This document shows positions 33,525 through 43,477 of a DNA stretch of 43,477 bases, piece by piece. Position 1 is the first letter of the stretch; every line of letters starts with the position of its first letter. Position numbers and translations under genes: made by a program. A model generated the notes under the pieces. That model saw nothing but the letters and a program-made list of their open reading frames with translations, made no database searches and was not told the origin of the DNA. Origin of the DNA: Phycisphaerales bacterium (GTDB taxonomy: Bacteria > Planctomycetota > Phycisphaerae > Phycisphaerales > UBA1924). The DNA is taken from contig JABWBB010000020.1 in assembly GCA_013360675.1 (NCBI GenBank), forward strand, positions 1-43,477, in the 5' to 3' direction.

Positions 33525-34190
33525 TTAGCGGCGGCGACGCAGGCCGACCAGGCCGGCGACGCCGATGAGGGCGATCGAGCCGGGGGTGGGAACGATCTGA
33601 GCCGTGATGCCCGTGGCGCGGTTGGCGAAGGGCGTCTGGAAGAAGTTGGCTCCGCCGAAGACGAGCTGCACGAGAGCGCCCGAGAAGACGGGGCCGCCGG
33701 GGAGGTTCATATCCCACGCACCGCCAGCGGTGCCGTCGAACGTGCTGTTGACAACGGAAACGAGCTGCACGTTACTGAGTGCACCGTTGAAGAAGATGAA
33801 GCCGGGGCCGGGGTAGAACCAAGTGCCGCTGATCGTGCCGGTGACGAAGTCGCCATCACGGTCGGTCGCGGTGAAGGTGCCCGAACCCGACGCCATCTGC
33901 CCGTTGATCGGGACGACGCTCAGGGACAGGTTGAAGCTCGCGGGATCGAGGCCGCCCTCGAAGCCGGGTTCAAACGTGGCGGACGAAACGCCAGGGCCGA
34001 CGAGACGCGACGTGTTCCCCGAGGAACGGAGGAACGCGTTGTTGACGGCGCTCGCCGTGAACATGCCCGCGTTGTACCCGCCCGCGAGATCGTCGTACGT
34101 CAGCGTGGCGAGCACGTCGGCGTTGGCCGACGATGCCGCGATACCGGCGATCGAGATCAGACCGATGGCAAACTTCTTCGAAACGTTCAT
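33525..34190 (-). CDS. Secreted protein with PEP-CTERM-like (PTPG) tail, paralog of the gene at 31.8 kb
   Basis: A 221-residue exported protein with signal peptide (FAIGLISIAGIAASSANA), a beta-rich body and the same marks as its paralog: TYDDLAGGYN near the N-terminus, FDGTAGGAWDMNLPGGPVFSG, GALVQLVFGGANFFQTPFANRATG, and the tail PTPGSIALIGVAGLVG-Arg-rich. The two are clearly duplicates that have diverged. They flank the flavin reductase gene. The ATG at 34190 has GGGAGGAG upstream, and a strong terminator follows the stop. The function of the body is unknown; the tail indicates envelope sorting. Confidence 0.85.
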   Translation of the reverse strand: MNVSKKFAIGLISIAGIAASSANADVLATLTYDDLAGGYNAGMFTASAVNNAFLRSSGNTSRLVGPGVSSATFEPGFEGGLDPASFNLSLSVVPINGQMASGSGTFTATDRDGDFVTGTISGTWFYPGPGFIFFNGALSNVQLVSVVNSTFDGTAGGAWDMNLPGGPVFSGALVQLVFGGANFFQTPFANRATGITAQIVPTPGSIALIGVAGLVGLRRRR

Positions 34191-34486
34191 TGACTCACTC
34201 CTCCCGCTCTCTTCCAACCGGCGAAACACAGCCGGCCAGTGTCGTTGTCTTACAACTACACGGGACTCTCCAACCCCGTGCATGGTCATTGTGGCACGCC
34301 TTGCCGAACCTGTCAACGCAGAATCCGCGCTTGGTCACGCAATTCCTGACGAAATCTGACTAGTCGCGTCCAAGAACACCTAATCCGGGGGATTCACGTC
34401 GGCAAAGCTCCCGTGCGACTGAACGTATCCCTAATTCATTTCAATGGTTATGCACCATTGGTCATCGGTTCGACAACGAACCGGCT
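34191..34486. other. Gap upstream of the second PTPG-tail gene, probable promoter region
   Basis: A 296-bp AT-richer stretch that must hold the promoter of the minus-strand exported-protein gene. A perfect 7-bp hairpin CGGTTCG-ACAA-CGAACCG is at 34466-34483, next to the terminator-like hairpin. No other feature was recognised. Confidence 0.4.
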
Positions 34487-34524
34487 GAAAACAAAGAAGC
34501 CCCCGGGCGGTGGGACCCGGGGGC
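34487..34524 (-). terminator. Terminator-like hairpin downstream of nrdJ on the minus strand
   Basis: On the minus strand a 9-bp stem (GCCCCCGGG / CCCGGGGGC, bases 34499-34507 and 34516-34524) with an 8-nt loop is followed by TTCTTTGTTTTC, a T-rich but broken run. It would end transcripts from nrdJ or from the structured block next to it. Confidence 0.6.
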
Positions 34525-34603
34525 TCAGGGAGGTGCGGGGGTCGCGGCATCAGGGCCAAAGCCCAAATCCAACGCCCCCGCGGTGGGTGGCTCTAAGTAG
34601 TCT

Positions 34604-34898
34604 GGAGACTGCGGAGGTCGCCGTCCCGCGGCCGGATGTGCCATGGGTCGTGTGCCGACTCAGGCTCCTCCTTGGCGGTGACCCTCATGCCCCCTGTTAG
34701 GGGGTTATCGGGCCACGGGTCCTCCCATCGAGCGTCGTGGCGTGAGCCGCGACGTGGTTCGCCGAACTGGTCTTGAGCGGGCCAAGCGGTGGGTCGGCGG
34801 GCGATCCTCGCCGCCGCCCCAGCACGCATCCATTCGTGGCTGGCTCTTTGCTGTCCCGGGTCAGGCCCGGCCCAGGTTCGGCGACCTCCGCAATCTCC
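34604..34898. ncRNA. Candidate structured RNA, ~295 nt, family not recognised
   Basis: A non-coding block closed by a long-range stem: 34604-34623 pairs with 34879-34898 (5 bp, one C/A position, then 14 perfect bp). Inside are a 9-bp stem with a GUGA tetraloop (34733-34741 / 34746-34754, plus-strand reading), a C5-TGTTA-G5 hairpin (34690-34704), a GGCGG...CCGCC arm (34796-34818) and a CCGGG/CCCGG hairpin near 34856-34870. Strand is ambiguous: the closing stem's odd pair is U-G on the minus strand but C-A on the plus, whereas the GUGA stem contains U-G on the plus strand and C-A on the minus. A minus-strand terminator lies at 34487-34524. It does not match RNase P, tmRNA, SRP or 6S motifs that I know. 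Confidence 0.5.
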
Positions 34899-34958
34899 TC
34901 GTGTTGAGTGGTGAACAGCGCGTAACGAAACAACGGTGGTCGTGATGCGTGGGGCGGC

Positions 34959-38390
<3,432 letters not shown>

Positions 38391-38404
38391 AAATGCGCTT
38401 CCCT

Positions 38405-38429
38405 CAAAACAAACCCCGCGAGCGCGGGG
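38405..38429 (-). terminator. Short rho-independent terminator between dcd and nrdJ
   Basis: On the minus strand a 6-bp CCCCGC/GCGGGG stem (38414-38419 and 38424-38429) with a 4-nt loop is followed by TTTGTTTTG. It is 17 bp after the dcd stop and just before the nrdJ start, so it may be partial or attenuating. Confidence 0.6.
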
Positions 38430-38446
38430 CGTCCGTGCGTGCAGAG

Positions 38447-39025
38447 TTAGTCCACCTTCGGCAGCGTCAGTCCGCTCTGATCCTGGTACTTCCCCGCCTT
38501 GTCCGCGTATGACTTCGTGCAGACCTCGTCGGCCTTGAGGAAGACGAGTTGGGCGATGCCCTCGCCGGCGTAGACGCGGGCGGGCAGGGGCGTGGTGTTG
38601 GAGATTTCGAGGGTGACCTTGCCGCGCCACTCGGGCTCGAGGGGCGTGACGTTCACGATGAGCCCGCAGCGGGCGTAGGTGCTCTTGCCCACGCAGATGG
38701 CCAGGACGTTGCGCGGGATCTCGATGTACTCGACGGTCTCGCACAGGGCGAAGGAGTTGGGCGGGATGATGACGAAGCGCTGGCCCTCGGGGCGCGTGCC
38801 GACATCGACCTCGACCATCATGTCGTCGGAGAAGGCCTTGGGGTCGACGACGGCGATGGAGCCCGAGCGCGGGGTGGGCGTGAAGATCTTGAAGCGGCCG
38901 CCGACGCGGACGTCGTAGCCGTAGCTGGAGACGCCGTAGGAAATGCGCCCCGGGCGCTTGGTGGCGGTTTCGAAGGGCTCGATTTTGATGAGCCGCTGGA
39001 TTTGATTGTCGGAGAGGACGCCCAC
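38447..39025 (-). CDS. dcd: dCTP deaminase
   Basis: Converts dCTP to dUTP (or directly to dUMP in bifunctional members), feeding thymidylate synthesis. The 192-residue protein has [100 protein letters not shown], split here for length: the trimer-fold core and catalytic Glu in TLEISN are present. The start is GTG at 39025 with GAAGGG upstream. nrdJ follows on the same strand 57 bp later. Confidence 0.94.
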   Translation of the reverse strand: MGVLSDNQIQRLIKIEPFETATKRPGRISYGVSSYGYDVRVGGRFKIFTPTPRSGSIAVVDPKAFSDDMMVEVDVGTRPEGQRFVIIPPNSFALCETVEYIEIPRNVLAICVGKSTYARCGLIVNVTPLEPEWRGKVTLEISNTTPLPARVYAGEGIAQLVFLKADEVCTKSYADKAGKYQDQSGLTLPKVD

Positions 39026-39677
39026 GTGCGACCCTTCACGAAACGCGTGGGGGGAGGCGACGCCGCCGGCCGACGCGACACCCGCGCGATCAGCCGATCA
39101 CTTAACCCCACAGACACCGTATTTTATGCGAACATTTGCGGGCTTGGGAACGAGTCGAACGGAGGGGCCGTTGGGCCGCGGGGTGTAGGACTCGGCGGGC
39201 GGAAGGGTGGCATGGGCCGCCCTTCAAGACCAGGGCCGAGTGAGTTGAGGGGGGCAGCATACCACTACAGATCGTGTGGGCAATGGGGTCGGAGTACAAA
39301 ATCGTGGGTGTCGGCTGTGAAAAGACTGTCGATTGTGGCGCAAGTTTCGCTCTGACTGGCGCTTCGGTGCGGGGTGCGGAATCGAGTCCAGAAACGCGTG
39401 GTGGCGTTCGATCCATGGAAAACCACGGCTTGTTTGCATGGTGGCCGGGTGTTCGGGTGCTCGCTCTGTGGAAAACGTGTTGCGGGGACATGGTGATCGC
39501 CCGGCGAGATGCCGTCGGAGCAAGCCGCGGCTCCTGAAATGAGGCTCGTGGCGGGTGCCTGGTGTATGAAATGAGCACGGCCCCGCGGACCAAGGTCGGG
39601 CGCAAAGCCGTACATTGGTGGTGCGTTCCGCGCGGGGCCTAGCGCTGGCGAGGGGATGCGTACGAAGGGAGCTGGGA
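39026..39677. other. 652-bp intergenic region, no gene recognised
   Basis: The divergent gap between dcd and the FlgI-like gene. It has lower GC than the flanks, and its open frames (up to ~170 codons on the minus strand) have no family-like sequence or clear ribosome-binding site. Two TGTGGAAAA/TGTGAAAAG-like 9-mers (near 39317 and 39468) resemble DnaA boxes weakly, but spacing and number do not suggest an origin. A 39-bp pyrimidine/purine-rich stretch lies near 39120. Promoters for both flanking genes are presumably here. Confidence 0.5.
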
Positions 39678-41609
39678 ATGGCGTTGAGGCGCGTGGCGGC
39701 GTGGTTGTGCCTTGGGATGCTCGCAGCAGGGTGTTCGAGCGAGAAGCCCAAGGCCCGCGAGGTGCAGGCGCCCATGGTGCGCGACGTCAATCCGCTGCTG
39801 CGCGAGACGATCCACGCCGAGGCGACCTTCCTCAACACCGAGCCGGTGCTCGTGAGCGGGTATGGCATCGTCGTCGGCCTGCGCGGCACGGGCGGAGAGC
39901 CGAACCTGCCCGAGCCCATCGCGGCGACGCTCGAGCGCGAGATGCAGTTGCGCGGGATCTCGGGGACGAACCGGGACGGGAGCGCGATCTCGGGGAAATC
40001 CCCGCGGGAGATCCTGCGCGACCCCAACGTGGCGGTGGTGCTGGTGCAGGCGGCGATCCCGCCCGGCTCGCCCAAGGGCAAGCGGTTCGACGCGTATGTG
40101 ACGGCGTTGAACGCGTCGAGCCTGGACGGGGGCACGCTGTGGACGACCGAACTGCGCGTGGGCGACGCGACGACCTTTGGGCGGGCGCAGGAGCGGGTGA
40201 TCGCGGCGGCGGGCGGGCCGCTGTTCGTGAATCCCTTCGCGGACCCGGGTCGCGAGAGCGAGGGGCCCAGCCGCAAGTCGGGGCGCGTGCTGGGGGGCGG
40301 CGTGGTGACGAACCCGGTGGGGATCGCGCTGATGATGGGGAACACGAGCCACGCGCGGGCGCGGAGCATCGTGTCGGCGATCAACACGCGTTTTCCCAGC
40401 GGGCGGGGTGACAGCGGGCCCATCGCACGTGGGGTATCGGGGCAGGCGATCGAGTTGAGCGTGCCCGCACGCTATCGGGACAAGCCGGCAGAGTTCCTGG
40501 AGGTGGTGAAGTACCTGCGGTTTGATGCGACACCCGCGCCGGTGGCGGCGCGCCGGTATATCGAGGCGCTCAAGGCCGAGCCGGGGTTGTCGAGCGAACT
40601 GGGGGCCGCGCTGCTGGCGCTGGGGGATGCGGCGGTGCCGTTCGTGCGCGAGTTGTACGACCACCCCGAGCCGGTGCCGCAACTGACGGGGCTGATGGTC
40701 GGGGCAAAACTCAACGACGCGCGGTCGTCGTCGTTCCTGCGGGAACTGGCCAAGAGCGGGAGCGGGGTGCAGCGGCTCGAGGCGATCGCGCTGCTGGGCG
40801 AGATCGACGCCGGGCCGAGCGTCGACATGACGCTGCGCGAGATCATGGGCGAGACGGAGTTGTCGATCCGCGTGGCGGCGTATGAGGCACTGGCCGGGCG
40901 GGCCGAGCGGCTGAACGCGGCGCGCCGGGCGGCGGTGCTGTCGGGGGTTGGCGCCGGCACCCATCGCGAGGCGCTGACCGGATGGGGAGCGAACGAGGCC
41001 GCGGTGCAGGGCGTGCAACGCCGCGTGGTGGCGGGGAAGTTCCTGGTCGACATCGTTCCTGTGGGCGAGCCGCTGATTTATGTGACGCAGCAGGATCGCC
41101 CGCGGATCGTGCTCTTTGGCGAGGGGATGGAGATAGCCAATCCGGCGGTGATCCCGGTGTGGGAGGACCGCCTGCTGATCAAGCGCGACGCGGGCGAATC
41201 GACGGCGTCGATCCTGTGGCGCGGGCCCGGCATGGACCGGGCCACCACGCACAGCGTGCGCGCGACGATCCCGGACCTGATCGAGTTCCTGGCGCGCGAG
41301 GCCTTCCCGGGGGATACGCAGTCGGGGCTCAATCTGACGTATTCCGAGGTGATCGGCGTGCTCGACGCGGTGCAGCGGGCGGGGGGGACCGCCGCCGCCA
41401 TGACCACCGAGCGCAACAAGCTGAAGGCGGACCTTCTGACGGCGGCCGCGGCGGGCCAGGTGCGTCACCGCCCCGAGACGCCCGCGGACCGGGAGGTGGT
41501 CGTGGTGCGCGAGCCCGCCTCGCTCAAGGGCGATGCCCCGGGAACCGACGACACCCCGCGGATCGTGCCCATTGTGCCCGCCAACCCCGAGAAACCCAAG
41601 AAGAACTAG
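39678..41609 (+). CDS. FlgI-like (P-ring family) lipoprotein with HEAT-like insert
   Basis: A 643-residue lipoprotein: signal with LAAGC lipobox (Cys ~18). Residues ~45-290 follow the FlgI P-ring family: LVSGYGIVVGLRGTGGEPNLPEPIAATLEREM, DPNVAVVLVQAAIPPGSPKGKRFDAYVTAL, SLDGGTLWTTEL and a LGGGVVTNP segment. Residues ~310-430 look like HEAT/Armadillo-type helical repeats (LSSELGAALLALGDAAVPFV, LEAIALLGEIDAGPSVDMTL). The C-terminal part (FLVDIVPVGEPLIYVTQQDRPRIVLFGEGM) is beta-rich. There are no other flagellar genes nearby, so a P-ring role is doubtful; envelope-spanning ring or scaffold is possible. ATG 39678 has AAGGGAGCTGGG upstream. Confidence 0.82.
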   Translation: MALRRVAAWLCLGMLAAGCSSEKPKAREVQAPMVRDVNPLLRETIHAEATFLNTEPVLVSGYGIVVGLRGTGGEPNLPEPIAATLEREMQLRGISGTNRDGSAISGKSPREILRDPNVAVVLVQAAIPPGSPKGKRFDAYVTALNASSLDGGTLWTTELRVGDATTFGRAQERVIAAAGGPLFVNPFADPGRESEGPSRKSGRVLGGGVVTNPVGIALMMGNTSHARARSIVSAINTRFPSGRGDSGPIARGVSGQAIELSVPARYRDKPAEFLEVVKYLRFDATPAPVAARRYIEALKAEPGLSSELGAALLALGDAAVPFVRELYDHPEPVPQLTGLMVGAKLNDARSSSFLRELAKSGSGVQRLEAIALLGEIDAGPSVDMTLREIMGETELSIRVAAYEALAGRAERLNAARRAAVLSGVGAGTHREALTGWGANEAAVQGVQRRVVAGKFLVDIVPVGEPLIYVTQQDRPRIVLFGEGMEIANPAVIPVWEDRLLIKRDAGESTASILWRGPGMDRATTHSVRATIPDLIEFLAREAFPGDTQSGLNLTYSEVIGVLDAVQRAGGTAAAMTTERNKLKADLLTAAAAGQVRHRPETPADREVVVVREPASLKGDAPGTDDTPRIVPIVPANPEKPKKN

Positions 41610-41777
41610 CCCGCGGGGCCATTCCTGCTCGCGTTGAGGCGGGCGGGGCGATATCTTCTTGAAGTACGGCGGACGGGGGGCCCCTCTGGGGGGCGTGCCC
41701 CGGAGGCGGCATGGAGGCTGCTTGATACGGGCGATGGGCATGCCCCACCGTCCCGGCGGCACGGAGGTTGCTTGGCG
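41610..41777. other. Intergenic region before smc with a duplicated GC-rich segment
   Basis: A 168-bp gap. The segment GGCATGGAGGCTGCTTGATACG near 41709 and GGCACGGAGGTTGCTTGGCGAT near 41758 are similar, each preceded by a CCCGGAGGCGG/CCGTCCCGGCGG stretch, so a ~50-bp unit appears twice. The second copy carries GGAGG, which can serve as the smc ribosome-binding site. Confidence 0.45.
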
Positions 41778-42764
41778 ATGCGTCTAGCCCGTCTCACGCT
41801 CAACGGCTTCAAGAGTTTCGCGGATCGGACGGAGTTCACGTTCGATCACGCGGTCACCGGCATTGTCGGGCCCAACGGGTGCGGCAAGAGCAACGTAGTG
41901 GACGCGGTGAAGTGGGTGCTGGGCGAGCGGTCGAGCAAGAGCCTGCGCGGGACGGAGATGATCGACGTGATCTTCGCCGGGAGCGCGGGGCGCAAGCCCA
42001 GCGGGATGGCGAGCGTCTCGCTGACGTTCGAGAACCCGGTGGACGAGTCGGTCGCGGGGCGCGAGATCAGCGCGGGCGAGCCTGACGCCGAGGGTGAGAC
42101 GACCGTGCTGGCCGCCTGCAAGCGGGCGCTGCCCATCGACACGGACATGGTCGAGGTGGAGCGACGGCTGTACCGGGACGGGACGAGCGAGTATCTGATC
42201 AACGGACGCAAGGCCCGCCTGCGCGACATCCGCGAGTTGTTCCTGGATACAGGCATCGGGGCCGACGCCTACTCGATCATCGAGCAGGGCAAGGTCGACG
42301 CGATGCTGCTGGCCAGCCCGCAGGAACGCCGGACGATCTTTGAAGAGGCGGCGGGGATCGCCAAGTACAAGCAGCGCCGGATCGAATCGCAGCGGAAACT
42401 CGACAAGACGCAGCAGAACCTGCAGCAGACGCGCGAGCAACTCGATTCGACCGAGCGCCGGCTGCGCCTGGTGCGCGGGCAGGCGGCCAAGGCGCGCAAG
42501 TGGAAGGACCTCGACGCGGAGTTGAAGGCCTGGCGCCTGGCGCTGGTCTTTGAGCAATACGACGATCTGCGCACGCGGCTGTGCGGGCTGACCTCGCGCC
42601 AGGAGGGGCTGCGGGGCGAGCGCGACCAAGCCGCGGGCGTACTGTCGGATCTGGAGACGCGCCGCCAGGAGGCGGAACTGTCGCGGCACGAGGCGGCGGG
42701 GTGGCACAAGTCGCTCGAGCAGGAACGCCTCGCCGCGCTGCACCTGGGGCAGCAGGCACTCCTG
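41778..42764 (+). CDS. smc: Chromosome segregation protein SMC, 5' part only
   Basis: The N-terminal ATPase head and the beginning of the coiled coil of SMC, the condensin ATPase. ATG 41778 follows GGAGGTTGCTTGGCG. Seen are [20 protein letters not shown], Walker [59 protein letters not shown], the SMC-typical [39 protein letters not shown], then a heptad-rich helix ([21 protein letters not shown]). The SMC-like sequence ends near base 42765; the frame happens to stay open to the window end but translates the antisense of fusA and rpsG. A gene caller would produce a false fusion. About 330 of ~1200 residues are present. Confidence 0.9.
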
Positions 42765-42790
42765 GGCGCCCGCGCGGTCCATCTTGTTGA
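42740..42790. other. Suspected assembly junction (planctomycete smc joined to a proteobacterial str operon)
   Basis: Plus-strand smc coding and minus-strand fusA coding meet here and both stop resembling their families at the same place: fusA is intact to Met-Asp-Arg-Ala-Gly-Ala (codon 149, base 42765) and then reads the antisense of smc. No insertion-sequence end or attachment site is visible, only short GC-rich sequence (GGGCGCCCGCGCGG). See findings. Confidence 0.85.
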
Positions 42791-43211
42791 CGAAGGCGAT
42801 GCGCGGCACGCCGTACTTGTTCATCTGCCGCCACACGGTCTCCGACTGCGGCTGCACGCCGGATACCGCGCAGAACAGCGCCACCGCGCTGTCGAGCACG
42901 CGCAAGGACCGCTCGACCTCGATGGTGAAGTCCACGTGCCCAGGGGTGTCGATGATGTTGATGCGGTGCTCGGGGAGGTTGCTGTCCATCCCCTTCCAGA
43001 AGCAGGTCGTGGCGGCCGAAGTGATCGTGATGCCGCGCTCCTGCTCCTGCTCCATGTAGTCCATCACCGCAGCGCCGTCGTGCACCTCGCCCAGCTTGTG
43101 CGAGACGCCGGTGTAGAACAGGATGCGCTCGGTCGTGGTCGTCTTCCCGGCGTCGATGTGCGCCGAGATACCGATGTTCCGGTAGCGCTCGATGGGCGTA
43201 GTGCGGGGCAC
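42765..43211 (-). CDS. fusA: Elongation factor G, N-terminal part only
   Basis: The first 149 residues of the GTPase that drives ribosome translocation. GTG start at 43211 ([20 protein letters not shown]), G1 [14 protein letters not shown]2-region [20 protein letters not shown]3 DTPGHVDF, and G4 NKMDRAGA are all present. The ATTCFWKG with the short insert before [11 protein letters not shown] is typical of proteobacterial EF-G, unlike planctomycete EF-Gs as far as I know. Beyond residue 149 the frame reads antisense smc. The ribosome-binding site GAGGAAG overlaps the rpsG stop 12 bp upstream, so it is the usual rpsG-fusA operon order. Confidence 0.9.
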
Positions 43212-43223
43212 GGGCTTACTTCC

Positions 43224-43477
<254 letters not shown>

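Noticed and set aside
34690..34760. FMN-riboswitch-like GATGGGAG motif on the minus strand of the structured block
   Set aside because: Only this short motif matches; the other conserved FMN elements are missing and no riboflavin gene follows.
39140..39190. A GTTCGACTC-like T-loop on the minus strand as a possible tRNA
   Set aside because: No matching acceptor stem, D-arm or anticodon arm can be built around it.
39300..39480. DnaA-box-like TGTGGAAAA / TGTGAAAAG sites suggesting a replication origin
   Set aside because: Only two or three imperfect copies, no AT-rich unwinding element, and no dnaA or dnaN nearby; mnmG at 23-25 kb is not adjacent either.
39100..39605. Minus-strand open frames of up to ~170 codons in the dcd/FlgI-like gap
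   Set aside because: Sequence is low-complexity Arg/Pro/Ser typical of a noncoding frame in high-GC DNA, without a ribosome-binding site or family motif.

Overview
The window (43.5 kb, high GC, very short intergenic gaps, many divergent and convergent gene pairs) looks like most of one contig from a planctomycete, probably of the class Phycisphaerae. The reasons are two secreted proteins with a C-terminal P-T-P-G / hydrophobic / Arg-rich sorting tail, a DUF1573 protein, zinc-ribbon membrane proteins, and a FlgI-like lipoprotein without flagellar neighbours. No rRNA, tRNA, CRISPR array, prophage or insertion sequence was recognised. Taxonomy is inferred from protein character only.

Left part (1-9.9 kb): a glutamate dehydrogenase cut by the window start; a coiled-coil lipoprotein; a dihydrouridine synthase translationally coupled to a zinc-ribbon membrane protein; a rightward set of DUF1573, rhodanese and MauE/DoxX-like genes followed by ribosomal protein S18 and a GAF/free-Met-sulfoxide reductase-like gene; fumarylacetoacetase; and a FIST sensor protein. 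Middle (9.9-26.3 kb): a pseudouridine synthase, a beta-propeller protein, a conserved unknown, a compact ISC iron-sulfur operon (iscS-iscU-iscA) with an ACT-domain gene behind it, thioredoxin reductase coupled to a secreted unknown, a primary-type sigma factor divergent from a UVR-motif protein, a KefB-type antiporter coupled to mnmG, a CDP-alcohol phosphatidyltransferase, and a frameshifted zinc-ribbon membrane protein.

Right part (26.3-42.7 kb): a tandem intergenic repeat, a polyprenyl-phosphate sugar transferase, a DnaJ-like chaperone, a CpcT/FKBP fusion, malate dehydrogenase, two paralogous PTPG-tail secreted proteins around a flavin reductase, a heavily structured stretch that may encode an unrecognised RNA, B12-dependent ribonucleotide reductase, dCTP deaminase (these two form a nucleotide-supply pair), a FlgI-like lipoprotein and the start of smc.

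At about 42,765 the smc gene stops matching SMC and the sequence becomes the reverse strand of a proteobacterial-type rpsG-fusA operon, with both smc and fusA cut at the same point. This is best read as an assembly chimera, so the last ~710 bp probably belong to another organism. The first ~97 bp may likewise be wrong. The most interesting candidate novelty is the structured block at 34.5-34.9 kb.
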